Shown piece after piece: positions 17,270 to 26,550 of a DNA stretch of 64,000 nt. The position numbers and the translations under genes are program-made. Origin of the DNA: Puteibacter caeruleilacunae (GTDB lineage: Bacteria; Bacteroidota; Bacteroidia; Bacteroidales; Prolixibacteraceae); NCBI GenBank assembly GCA_005217565.1, contig SJCO01000004.1:455586-519585 (forward strand), written 5' to 3'. Each line of letters begins with the position of its first letter. The first letter of the stretch is position 1. The notes beneath the pieces were generated by a model that was given only the letters and a program-made list of their open reading frames with translations, did no database searches and was not told where the DNA came from.

Positions 17270-18916
17270 TTATTTTACATCATCAGGAGTCAAAGCAACT
17301 GGATACTTGGCAGCTTCTGGTGATGGATCAATATTACAACTTATACCTGGTCGTGCATACCAATAAACGGTAGGCGCATAGTTCAATCGCGACTTTTGCC
17401 AGTGCATTAACTCCATATCAAAATGAAGTTTCTTACTAAAAGGGATGCCATCTAAAAGCCTATACCTACAATTGACTGTAAAACCTACACTTTCATTTCC
17501 CGAACCATCGGGTTGCGTAACAAATGGAGATGAAAAGGGAGCCTTCATACACCATGCATACCCATAGTAATCTTCCGATCCTGTTCCGAAATGAGAAGGA
17601 AAAGAATCATTGTCTACAAAAATCTTCTCATCTCCTTCACCCCACCATTGAGGACTGATATCGAATAAGGTTAGTGCATCACCAACATAAACACCTTCTC
17701 CCTCAAGAGTTACATAATTGAGATCCCGATCTGGCTTTGAATTAATGTTTGTAAATTGATGCCACGCTGCTCCAAAATGCATACTACGATCATTCCAATC
17801 CCATTTAATCAATGATAGTTCTCCAACACTTACATTAACGTCCTGATTACCGAGATTGGATATTTTTACGCGACAAGTTTCTGCAAACGGCATAATCCAA
17901 CTGCATCGCATTAATCCACTTTCATCAACTGAACCATACCAATGTTTTGATGAGCGTATCTGATAACCTGTTCCGAAAAAATCTCCTACTGGAACCCAAA
18001 CTGTTCGTTCTCCGTCAAATGTAATTTCTAAGACAGTAGAGCGTAGTGCTTGAGGAAGGTTTTCAGCCTCAACCTTTAATAAAACTTGATTAATCGCACC
18101 TCCTTTACGAGAGGGAGCTTTAAATTCCAATACTTTACTGTCTTGCGGAAGAATCTTTCCTTTAAAATCTTTAACTACAGATCGTCTACTAACCACATCA
18201 TCGTCCAGTAATTTCTTATTCGTTAGCTCAATTAATTCCTTTGCAGAAACTAGTAGTTTGGGAGAGAGGGATTCTACACGTGCTGATTTCTCATAAAGTC
18301 GGTAGTTAATGTTGTAAAAAACTGCATCATTAGGCCAAGCCGCTTCTCCTTCCGTTAATTTCTTACCATCCTGTTTTTCATAGGTTACTTTTATCGACTT
18401 AGAAAAAGGTATTGGCAGGTACAGATTACGACCTTGTTTATACTTTACACTTTCCTTTGCCAAAGTTATTGACAATGGTTCTGGGGAGAAATAATCTCCA
18501 CCAATCAGCTTTTCAAGAGTACCAGAGAACACTGGTTCACTGTCGCCATCAATATAAAACCTCAACGTTCCACCAAGTAGATCAATGTTACTCGTAACAC
18601 TCCAAAACCGTACTATTGCTCCTGGTCCTTTTGTATCCAACAGAACATGCTCAAATCGTCCATTACCTTTTTCCTCAACACGCACAAAGTAAGACCTGTC
18701 TCCATTTGCATGCCAACCTTGATCATAGCTAACAGTTCGTCGGTCATAACTTGAAGCCTGTAAATTTTTGTATGCAGGTACCGGTAGCTTAGCAATAGAT
18801 TCTCTCGTTACCATTTCCTTTAGCAGAGACTGAATGGTGACATGTGTGTTTTTCTGGGCAACAACAAGTGATGGTGCTAAAACTATAACTGTTAAAAGGG
18901 TGAAAACACACTTCAT
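17270..18916 (-). CDS. DUF2961/GH172-family glycosidase
   Basis: Predicted periplasmic or surface enzyme of 548 aa from the start chosen here. That start (MKCVFTLLTVIVLAPSLVVAQ) gives a clean signal peptide; an upstream in-frame ATG at 18997 adds 27 residues with no signal features. The core carries the DUF2961 hallmarks WWGEGDEKIFVD and SHFGTGSEDYYGYAW. Characterised GH172 members (difructose-anhydride I synthase/hydrolase and D-arabinofuranosidases) act on furanosides, so a furanosidase is the best guess. It follows a GH172 gene and a SusD remnant with its own terminator, so it probably has a separate promoter or depends on read-through. Confidence 0.82.
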   Translation of the reverse strand: MKCVFTLLTVIVLAPSLVVAQKNTHVTIQSLLKEMVTRESIAKLPVPAYKNLQASSYDRRTVSYDQGWHANGDRSYFVRVEEKGNGRFEHVLLDTKGPGAIVRFWSVTSNIDLLGGTLRFYIDGDSEPVFSGTLEKLIGGDYFSPEPLSITLAKESVKYKQGRNLYLPIPFSKSIKVTYEKQDGKKLTEGEAAWPNDAVFYNINYRLYEKSARVESLSPKLLVSAKELIELTNKKLLDDDVVSRRSVVKDFKGKILPQDSKVLEFKAPSRKGGAINQVLLKVEAENLPQALRSTVLEITFDGERTVWVPVGDFFGTGYQIRSSKHWYGSVDESGLMRCSWIMPFAETCRVKISNLGNQDVNVSVGELSLIKWDWNDRSMHFGAAWHQFTNINSKPDRDLNYVTLEGEGVYVGDALTLFDISPQWWGEGDEKIFVDNDSFPSHFGTGSEDYYGYAWCMKAPFSSPFVTQPDGSGNESVGFTVNCRYRLLDGIPFSKKLHFDMELMHWQKSRLNYAPTVYWYARPGISCNIDPSPEAAKYPVALTPDDVK

Positions 18917-19095
18917 AGTCACTCTTTTTATAAAGTACTGCTTACTCACAAGCTCTACATTTTTCATTTTCTGTGTCATTCCAATCGGTTTATTCATTGT
19001 ATATATCGATTTAGCACCTATAAAAGTAACTTAATTTTAGACAAAAAAAATAGGTATCTGTTTCTATTATAACTACAAGGTTTATTGGTTGTAAG

Positions 19096-19128
19096 AAAAA
19101 GGTATCCCAACAAAAGTCAGGATACCTT
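19096..19128 (-). terminator. terminator downstream of the SusD remnant
   Basis: On the minus strand, AAAGGTATCCTG and GGGATACCTTTTT pair around a short loop and run into T's (plus-strand 19096-19128). The same GGTATCC stem follows the intact SusD at 26491-26520, so the remnant kept its original terminator. Confidence 0.8.
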
Positions 19129-19165
19129 TAATTCTTAAAATATCTGTTTTAATTTATACAATATC

Positions 19166-19330
19166 TTACAATAAAGGATCAAATGTTCCATTGTCCCATC
19201 CCTGTGTTTGCTCCAGGTTACTATTACGCTCTAAGTGAGTCTTTGGAATTCCATAGAAATAATAACTATCAGGAATATCAATCTGTTCTTCATCAGTTTC
19301 AAGAACGCCTACTTCAAAAATATTGAAAAA
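19166..19330 (-). pseudogene. C-terminal remnant of a SusD gene
   Basis: About 50 codons, ending in DSYYFYGIPKTHLERNSN and LEQTQGWDNGTFDPLL, which line up with the last residues of the intact SusD encoded at 26551-28278 (DTYYFYGIPDGYIQQDSN, LEQTIGWENGTFDPLK). The DNA is alike too (GGATCAAATGTTCCATT on the plus strand in both). It begins right where the upstream GH172 gene stops (19332), in another frame. A deletion seems to have joined that gene to the tail of a second SusD. Confidence 0.85.
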
Positions 19331-19331
19331 A

Positions 19332-21446
19332 TTATCTGTTGTAAAAATTATTTTCAATTAAAAAGAAATCTAAGCCTAGTTTATTTCGTACTTTTTTATC
19401 GTCTCTTCTTTTTCCGTTATATTCAATTCGAATAACAAATGTGTTATCAACCGGCTCAACTGTTCCAAGATTTAAGTACGTAGATGTTGTACTTGGCCAT
19501 GAAGAAAAGAAATCATAAGTACTAACTAATTTCCCATTTATAAAGAAATCGAATATACCACTTTGATCATCAAGAGTACCTGATAAAAGAATCGTTGATT
19601 TCTCAAACTGTTCAGTTATTTTAAACAACAAATAATCACCTGGTTTCTCAAATTCTGCATTAATAATAGCACCATTACTAAGTTCTCCCCAATTCCAACT
19701 ATTAAGTTTTTGAGCTTTTTTCTGCCAATCTTCTTGACTTTCCTTTGTTAGCCTGACTCCTTTACTTTTTGCATATGGTTCTATTTCTTCTATTTCTAAA
19801 GCATTATCTACTGCATATTGGCCTTGTTTTGCTTTTTCAATTAGTATCTCCAAATCTTCCACCTGAGGAAGTTTTTTTTCAGCTTCCTTTTTAGTAGGTT
19901 TTCTATTGTGCTTTAATCCAGGTTTTCCATACCAATACATCATCTCAGCATACTGCAAAAAGTGAGAAGTACTTCTTTTTCCACAAGATGATTCAATATC
20001 AAATTTAATCTCTCTATGGAATGGAATTGCATCAAGACTACGAGTACGTGTACAAATGTCATATCCTTTGGAATTTGGTATCCCAACAATTATATTCCCT
20101 AAAAAAGGCTTAGAGAACTCATCTGCAGGAGTTGGAACGACACCTCCTGCCCATCCATAATAGTCTTCAGTACCTGTACCAAAATGCGATGGAAAGTTTT
20201 CTTTAAAGTCCTCATCCACGTATATTTTTTCATCACCTTCTCCCCACCATCCTTCAATGGGATTAAGAACCGTCCAAAGATCACCAACAATTACACCCTC
20301 ACCTTTTGCCTCCAAAAAATTATAATCAAAAATAGGATATGTTGCTGTAGGCTCTGATAGTCGCCATATTGCATAAAAATGCATTGTATTTTCGGTCCAT
20401 TTCTTTTCTCCGGCAATCACATTTGCAGATACAGTTACCGTTTCTTTACCCATATTCTGGATTTTAAATACTCCCGTATCTTTATATGGCATTACCCATC
20501 GACAAACCATAGTTCCATCTCTTTCAACAGAACGTTCCCACATATTATACTCTCTTTTTTTTCCTACATTACCAAAGAAGTCACCAACTGGGGCCCATAC
20601 CGACTCAATACCATCAAATGTTGCACTTATGACAACCGATCGAAGAGCTTGTCCAATATTCGAAACGTTATCAAGCTTAACCTCAAATTGCTTTAGCGCA
20701 TTATTCCCTCTTGGGAGTTCAAACACCATCTCCTGATTAGCCTTTAATTGTTGTTTTCTTGTAATTTCGTGCCCCTTAGCACTGGGTGTTGAATTAAGTG
20801 TATTCCCTACCTCAACAATTAACTCATTAGCCTTATTGAACGCATCCATTGTAAATGTTTCAACCTTGGTGTCTTTTGGATATTTTCGGAAATTGATGAT
20901 GTTATAAAAAGCCTTGGAATCCATGGTTATCTTACAAGATTTTGCATAAGGTATGGGAAAATACAGATTCCCTGCCCTTGTACTTTCATCAGCAAAAGGA
21001 GCTTTTATGAAATCTTTTCCTTGAATCAGGTTGAAGAAATTTGTATTTATAACAGGCTTTTCTGCTCCATCCAAATAAATCTTAATATTTCCCCCTGTTG
21101 TATTTCCTAAACCATAATAAAAACACACGGCCCAGATTTTAGTAATTACACCCGGTCCTTCATCCTCCATCAATACCCATTCTACTTGTCCGTTATTTTC
21201 CTCTGCTCTTATAAAACCGATGCCGTCACTGTCTGCAAACCATCCTGGTTGATCAGGAGCAACGGATTCTCTGTTATAACTACTAGCTTGCTTTTGTTTG
21301 TATCCATTTTGAGGGAATTCGGTTATAGCATTACGATCCACCATTTCTCTCAACAATGATTCGATTGTAATTTTCTGCATTTGTGCACTAACTATAGATA
21401 TCGATGAAAGTAATAATAATAAAGTCGAAATTATATATCTATTCAT
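19332..21446 (-). CDS. DUF2961/GH172-family glycosidase with C-terminal beta-rich domain
   Basis: A 704-aa protein with signal peptide (IISTLLLLLSSISIVSAQ). The GH172 core covers about 20-510 and includes WWGEGDEKIYVDEDF, SHFGTGTEDYYGWAGG and ESSCGKRSTSHFLQYAEMMYW. It is longer than its neighbour (548 aa) by a C-terminal domain (about 560-704) that looks like a carbohydrate-binding or DUF-type beta-sandwich (STILLSGTLDDQSGIFDFFI). Family precedent suggests a retaining furanosidase or furanoside transferase. It follows the GH101 gene by 12 bases, clearly in the same operon as SusC, SusD, GH29-like and GH101. Confidence 0.83.
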   Translation of the reverse strand: MNRYIISTLLLLLSSISIVSAQMQKITIESLLREMVDRNAITEFPQNGYKQKQASSYNRESVAPDQPGWFADSDGIGFIRAEENNGQVEWVLMEDEGPGVITKIWAVCFYYGLGNTTGGNIKIYLDGAEKPVINTNFFNLIQGKDFIKAPFADESTRAGNLYFPIPYAKSCKITMDSKAFYNIINFRKYPKDTKVETFTMDAFNKANELIVEVGNTLNSTPSAKGHEITRKQQLKANQEMVFELPRGNNALKQFEVKLDNVSNIGQALRSVVISATFDGIESVWAPVGDFFGNVGKKREYNMWERSVERDGTMVCRWVMPYKDTGVFKIQNMGKETVTVSANVIAGEKKWTENTMHFYAIWRLSEPTATYPIFDYNFLEAKGEGVIVGDLWTVLNPIEGWWGEGDEKIYVDEDFKENFPSHFGTGTEDYYGWAGGVVPTPADEFSKPFLGNIIVGIPNSKGYDICTRTRSLDAIPFHREIKFDIESSCGKRSTSHFLQYAEMMYWYGKPGLKHNRKPTKKEAEKKLPQVEDLEILIEKAKQGQYAVDNALEIEEIEPYAKSKGVRLTKESQEDWQKKAQKLNSWNWGELSNGAIINAEFEKPGDYLLFKITEQFEKSTILLSGTLDDQSGIFDFFINGKLVSTYDFFSSWPSTTSTYLNLGTVEPVDNTFVIRIEYNGKRRDDKKVRNKLGLDFFLIENNFYNR

Positions 21447-21458
21447 TTCTCTAGATTT

Positions 21459-24400
21459 TTATTGTTTTGATTTCAATTCAAGCATTATGTCGTCCAATAT
21501 CAATTCTGATTTTCCTTCCTTATAAATTGATAAGTAATAATCGTACTCCTTACCTGTAGTAAAAGTTGCTTTAAATTCTCCTCCCTTTCCCAACAATTCT
21601 TCAATTAAAACGGTATTATCACCTCCTTTTCTGCTTTTAATCATCAAGCGATAAGATTCAGGTATATTTGTCAAATATGAAAAGGAAAGGGTATAACTTG
21701 TATTTGGCAGAAATCTTAGATTACAGGGTAAAGTTTGAGCAATAAGGCCATTACCATTTCCTTCAGATACTTTCAACGAGAATTCCCCATTAATAACATC
21801 TTTGGTATACCCTTTATGTTTCTCTGATAAATGTATTTTTGTCCCTCCATGTGCGGGAATAAACGGAAATACTCCTTCATCCACATTCTCAAAATCCTCA
21901 AAGAACTTATTGCTTTCAACAATCTTACCATCAAATGGGATTATACGAACATCATCGAAATGAACAAAGCTATTGGCACTTCCTCTACCCGTTTTCAAAC
22001 GAATTACAGCACTATGGCAATCGACAGGAATATTAAATGTAACTCTCATTTTTTGCCAATTTCCCCATTTTTGTGATGGAACAGTACAAGACACTCCCTC
22101 CTCTAGCATGTAATTGACTCTTTTTCCTCCATTTTCAGGTGTTACGCTCAATACAGCTTTTTTGTCGCCCGAAACCTCTGCCCAGACTGATGCCATGTAA
22201 GTTCTTCCGCCTTCCAATCCATTTATTTGCTGCTCAACAACTGCCTCATCAGTACCTTCAATACATAAATAAGCATTTCCATTATCTGAAGTTCTAATTT
22301 TGACATGTGATTCTGAGTTCTTTAAGGAAACAGGGGTCCAAACATTGAAACTTTTACTATCAAATCCCATGTCTTTCACCAAGCTACCTTCCCCCCATTC
22401 TACATCCATATTTTCATCTGTCTTCCTTCGATATAGCACGTAAGGTGTTTTATTCTTTAGATCAAGAGTTATTTTTCCATTTAAAACTCTGATCGACCTG
22501 TCAAACTTTCGGCCCAAGTCAGTTAACTCATATAGAAAGACCTCCTTCCTATTTTGCCAACTATCAGGAAGCTCCCAAGTTTGGTTCTCCCCCAAATGAT
22601 AGTAACAATAGATTTTTGTCTCTGTTTTTGGATTCCATGGGATAAAAACATCACTCCCTACAGCTACTGCTTTTCCATTCTTCCGGATTACAGTCTTGTC
22701 GTTCTCTAGCTGAGATATAACATGATCAGAAAACAAAGCCTTACTATCCGTCCACTTCATCAACGGAAAATTCATCAGATAACGATAGGGTAATTGTTGT
22801 GTCATAAAATTATCGAGCAAATGCCTGGTATCGGTGATCATATCATATTTCCTACTATCATACCCTCCTAACAAAAGAGGATTAAACTGATAAGCGTCTT
22901 TATTTTGATGATGGATAAATCTCGATATTTTACTCTTTCCCCCAGGAGAATAGTGTACCCAACTTGAATAACGATCAAAGATCATTGCCTCTTCAGTGTA
23001 AATAGCCCAACCTTTATTTTCTAGAAGTTTTGCTGTATAATCTGCAATCCAACGCTCTTCTCTATAGGTATCCACATAAACAAAATTCAAGCCAGGAAGT
23101 TGCTCATGAAGCTCATTAATACGCTTCTGAAAAGTTCCGTTTAGTATATCCGTTTTACGAATAATAAAAAACGACTGATCCCACCAGCACCAGGCTGGGA
23201 TATCCGATACAATAGTTTCATTAAAACTCTTAGCTTCGGGATATGATTCTGAATGATTAATGTGTAGACACAACTCTGTATTATATTTTTTTGCTTTATT
23301 CAATAATACCTTGAGATCATGATAGCCACCTGCCCGTTCATTATAATTTCCACCATAATCAGGATGAGCACTATCATGCCCTTCAGACTGATATCCTTTA
23401 ATTAGAAATATCTGTCCAAAGTTATCCGTAAGCAGGTTTATTTTCTTTAGATAATCCAACCAACGCAAAAAGGTAAATTGAGTCATACTTCCTTCAATCT
23501 TTCCAATATGAGAGAAACTACTTCGTAATTTTTCCGCGCCCAATAATTCCGGCATATTTTCTCTCAATGCGATAGCACCATCCTGCCAATCAATTTCCGT
23601 ATCATTGTTCCGATCATTAGTCACAAGAACTTTAGCCCAAGGTAATTCTGTAATATTTCCATCAAAACCTCGATATATCCAATCCTGATTCCATATACCC
23701 GTATAATTTATTCCATCATGATTCGTTGTTTGATACCTAAATTGTCGAAAATTCTGCGTTACATTATTATCAACTGTTGCGGCCAATTTATTGGTATTCA
23801 AGAACACATAGCCAGCAGAAAAATTAGTAGGATCAGTTTGTCTGTTTTTTAATGATATAAAAAACTCCTCTTCTGTAATCCCGGTATTCCGAATATTGTT
23901 ATTCGAATATTCTTCGGAGTATTTAGTTACACTTAATGATGCTTTATCCTGTTCCTGACTAACCGATACCAAACTATTTTGTGGAAAACCTAAAGTATGA
24001 ACTTTTAAGTCTCCATTCTCTTCGATATTCGATGTTCTTAGATTAAGAACGTTTTTCTCAACAAATACATTCAGAGTAATAGTTATTCCAACCTCTTTAA
24101 CCCTTAATATATAATCAACGCTCCTTTTATTTTTATTCTCAATCTGAACTGTGGGCTTATAATCTTTTCCGTTTATACTAATATAATTGAAAGCAGTTGG
24201 TTGTCCGTAAAGTTGTGCTTGATTCTCTAACCAATGATAAGAGACTATTCTTGGGAAAGTCTCATCAAGATTTACTTCCATCATATTAGAGGCAATGGTG
24301 AATGTATGATTGGAAGCATTCTCGGCGACCAAAGGAGTGCATTGTTCATACTTAATATTTTCAATTACTGCTCCTCCTCCATTCCAAGCTCTGAAACCTA

Positions 24401-24878
24401 CTTTTCCTGCATCATGAGTAACATTACATGGGAAAATTCCATGCATCACTTCTTCTCCTTCAATCCATAGGGTAAGTGTATTTTCTAAATATTTTATTCT
24501 AACATTCCGTTTAAGATTCTTAAATGGTTTATTAATGTCTTTTGAAAAAACAACAGTCGTATCAGGTGTTGTTACAAACCAAACAGCACGACCAAAGAGA
24601 TCGTCGCTCATATCACATCCCAAATATATCCAGGAGTCTGGTGAAGAATATCGCAATAGTGCTCCAACATGACCATGTGAATTTAATGGAGTCATATCGA
24701 ATTCTAAGATTGCATTTTTTAAAGAGTTCGATTTATCCAGTATTTTAAATACTTCAGAAGTATCAGACACTATTTTTAATGGATGCTCGTGTGAGATAAG
24801 CTGCACACTCTGTTTTGCCGAACAATTCCAAACAGAAAACAGAACAAATAAGATTACGCTATATATTTTCATTATCAT
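21459..24878 (-). CDS. GH101 endo-alpha-N-acetylgalactosaminidase
   Basis: An 1139-aa exported enzyme that would release core-1 O-glycans (Gal-beta1,3-GalNAc) from serine or threonine of mucin-type glycoproteins (EC 3.2.1.97). Signal peptide 1-21. Residues about 30-180 form a LamG-like domain and about 190-860 the GH101 region. The catalytic barrel shows GYQSEGHDSAHPDYGG (495-510), CLHINHSESYPEA (537-549), FVYVDTY with nucleophile Asp603, and YTEEAMIFDRYSSWVHY with acid/base Glu629. The C-terminal part (about 870-1139) holds two beta-sandwich binding modules. Family members run 1000-2000 aa, mostly from gut bacteria and streptococci. It lies 2 bases after the GH29-like gene, in the same operon. 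Confidence 0.85.
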   Translation of the reverse strand: MIMKIYSVILFVLFSVWNCSAKQSVQLISHEHPLKIVSDTSEVFKILDKSNSLKNAILEFDMTPLNSHGHVGALLRYSSPDSWIYLGCDMSDDLFGRAVWFVTTPDTTVVFSKDINKPFKNLKRNVRIKYLENTLTLWIEGEEVMHGIFPCNVTHDAGKVGFRAWNGGGAVIENIKYEQCTPLVAENASNHTFTIASNMMEVNLDETFPRIVSYHWLENQAQLYGQPTAFNYISINGKDYKPTVQIENKNKRSVDYILRVKEVGITITLNVFVEKNVLNLRTSNIEENGDLKVHTLGFPQNSLVSVSQEQDKASLSVTKYSEEYSNNNIRNTGITEEEFFISLKNRQTDPTNFSAGYVFLNTNKLAATVDNNVTQNFRQFRYQTTNHDGINYTGIWNQDWIYRGFDGNITELPWAKVLVTNDRNNDTEIDWQDGAIALRENMPELLGAEKLRSSFSHIGKIEGSMTQFTFLRWLDYLKKINLLTDNFGQIFLIKGYQSEGHDSAHPDYGGNYNERAGGYHDLKVLLNKAKKYNTELCLHINHSESYPEAKSFNETIVSDIPAWCWWDQSFFIIRKTDILNGTFQKRINELHEQLPGLNFVYVDTYREERWIADYTAKLLENKGWAIYTEEAMIFDRYSSWVHYSPGGKSKISRFIHHQNKDAYQFNPLLLGGYDSRKYDMITDTRHLLDNFMTQQLPYRYLMNFPLMKWTDSKALFSDHVISQLENDKTVIRKNGKAVAVGSDVFIPWNPKTETKIYCYYHLGENQTWELPDSWQNRKEVFLYELTDLGRKFDRSIRVLNGKITLDLKNKTPYVLYRRKTDENMDVEWGEGSLVKDMGFDSKSFNVWTPVSLKNSESHVKIRTSDNGNAYLCIEGTDEAVVEQQINGLEGGRTYMASVWAEVSGDKKAVLSVTPENGGKRVNYMLEEGVSCTVPSQKWGNWQKMRVTFNIPVDCHSAVIRLKTGRGSANSFVHFDDVRIIPFDGKIVESNKFFEDFENVDEGVFPFIPAHGGTKIHLSEKHKGYTKDVINGEFSLKVSEGNGNGLIAQTLPCNLRFLPNTSYTLSFSYLTNIPESYRLMIKSRKGGDNTVLIEELLGKGGEFKATFTTGKEYDYYLSIYKEGKSELILDDIMLELKSKQ

Positions 24879-24880
24879 AT

Positions 24881-26368
24881 TTATTGATCAATTCCTAATA
24901 GATCTACAAGCATATAATCACCCGATATTTTTGCAACCTTCAAGATGTGCGCTCCTGGTTTCAAATTGTGATTTTCATAAATTATCGTCTGAACTTGCCT
25001 CCTATATTTGTCATGCGTTGAAAAGACACCTACCGACTTGTTATCCAAGAATATTTCAACATCACCTTGATCCGGAGCTTTTGACGTTGCAAAAACGATA
25101 CTTTTTCCTGTAAATACATAACTAAAAGAATCCCCATCCTCTGTAGTATAGTGCACATCTTGATTATAGGCTCCGGTTTTCCTGTTTTGGGAATAGTTCC
25201 AATTTCCTTTATACCTAAAATCAGGATCGTTATCATTAACAAGTCTCAAGTCTGAATAGGTTGTATCATTTGAGGTCCCAATTTTATTACCAATAGTCTG
25301 CACTTGCTTTATTTTAGCCAATGCCCAACTTCCATCTGGATTAATAGCAACATCCCATGTCGACACCCCACCTTTTTCTCTAACCTTAACAGTATGGCTC
25401 GCAACTACATCATCCTCAAATCTTAGATTTCTGTCGATTTCACCCCAACCAGCAAAAACAGGATCCATTTTCGAAAGAAAAGTCCAACCGACATGTTGTA
25501 CATATTTTTCGCCTTTTCCTTTTATCGCTCTGCCTAAAGGTAACGGTGGAAGTTCATTCGCTTCTCCTGGCGAATATTGACTTAATTTATCAGGACTGCC
25601 ATCTCGACCAACCCCCGCATTTAAAGCCATTATTGTATTTGGATTTCCACTTCGAATTGAATTCAATATTTTGGTTGCAATCGGATAGTCTGTTTTTTGT
25701 TCTTCACTGCTAATTGGCCAATAGCCATCAAACCACCAGCCAGCTACATCTGATCCCCACCTGCAAGCCAATTCTCTCAGAAAATCATTGAGATACCAAT
25801 CTGGGTATTGAGGAGGACCAACTTGCTTTCCTGTCCAGCGATCACCAACATGAGCCGGGATATAAGCAATCGTTTTTATCCCTTTCTTTTTTAACGCACG
25901 GGCTAAATCACCCAATAAATCTCTGTCAGGCGTATAGTCTGCTTGATCAGTTCCAAGTTGCTTTTTACCACCAGGTACCATCTCTTCTCCAGGGAATTCA
26001 GGTGAATGTTCATCCCAAACTTTGCTGTAAGTACATATGTAGCCTCGATTCTGTGTAAGTGTAAAAATTACATAACCAGCGCCCAGTTTATCAACCAATT
26101 GAGCGTAAGCATCCACATCAAAGTTAGTGATGTAATAGTTCCATTGATCAAAATCTGTAATTTGGTAATAGGCATTATCAAGTAATCCTCCAGCAAGATA
26201 ATGATGACTGATTCCCCATTTGGCTTCGTCATACATCCATTTTACTTCCTGTGGTAATTCATCGCCAGAGGTTTGAGCCAATACATCTCCATTTCCCCAA
26301 ACCAGTATTAGAGTAAGAATTATTTTTGAGAAGATAAATGTTTTAATTGTATACTTTTTATATTCCAT
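24881..26368 (-). CDS. GH29-like (alpha-L-fucosidase-related) glycosidase with C-terminal binding domain
   Basis: A 495-aa protein with signal peptide (SKIILTLILVWGNGDVLAQ). The start of the barrel (EAKWGISHHYLAG, 48-60; NYYITNFDVDAYAQLVDKLGAGYVIFTL, split about 77-104) resembles the WG.y.Hw / vD..qw...ak.aGaky region of GH29. GWWFDGYW (210-217) supplies the expected nucleophile Asp214. It is distant from classical fucosidases: the usual TTKHHDGF segment reads TLTQNRGYICTYS here, so substrate specificity is open. Residues about 385-495 form a galactose-binding-like beta-sandwich. Second enzyme gene after SusD in the PUL; fucose is a common O-glycan cap, which would fit the GH101 neighbour. 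Confidence 0.65.
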   Translation of the reverse strand: MEYKKYTIKTFIFSKIILTLILVWGNGDVLAQTSGDELPQEVKWMYDEAKWGISHHYLAGGLLDNAYYQITDFDQWNYYITNFDVDAYAQLVDKLGAGYVIFTLTQNRGYICTYSKVWDEHSPEFPGEEMVPGGKKQLGTDQADYTPDRDLLGDLARALKKKGIKTIAYIPAHVGDRWTGKQVGPPQYPDWYLNDFLRELACRWGSDVAGWWFDGYWPISSEEQKTDYPIATKILNSIRSGNPNTIMALNAGVGRDGSPDKLSQYSPGEANELPPLPLGRAIKGKGEKYVQHVGWTFLSKMDPVFAGWGEIDRNLRFEDDVVASHTVKVREKGGVSTWDVAINPDGSWALAKIKQVQTIGNKIGTSNDTTYSDLRLVNDNDPDFRYKGNWNYSQNRKTGAYNQDVHYTTEDGDSFSYVFTGKSIVFATSKAPDQGDVEIFLDNKSVGVFSTHDKYRRQVQTIIYENHNLKPGAHILKVAKISGDYMLVDLLGIDQ

Positions 26369-26484
26369 GTTTAATTTATTTTTTACCCGCCACTACATCT
26401 TACAATAAAAATATCCTTATAGAAATGCTAATGATGCTTTATATTTTAATAGAGAGCACATATATTATTGAATAAGATTAACAA

Positions 26485-26521
26485 GGAAAAGAAGGTATCC
26501 CTAATAACAGGAATACCTTCA
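26485..26521 (-). terminator. hairpin after susD, before the glycosidase genes
   Basis: GAAGGTATCCC (26491-26501) pairs with GGAATACCTTC (26510-26520); T-rich on the minus strand afterwards. It lies between susD and the glycosidase genes, so it may attenuate expression of the enzymes relative to SusC/SusD, as reported for many PULs. Confidence 0.7.
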
Positions 26522-26550
26522 ATCCAAATAAATTTATAATCAACAAGTTA

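Noticed and set aside
24881..26368. assignment as a true alpha-L-fucosidase
   Set aside because: Only the barrel start and WFDG nucleophile site match; the conserved THHDGF region does not, so it is kept as GH29-like without an enzyme name.
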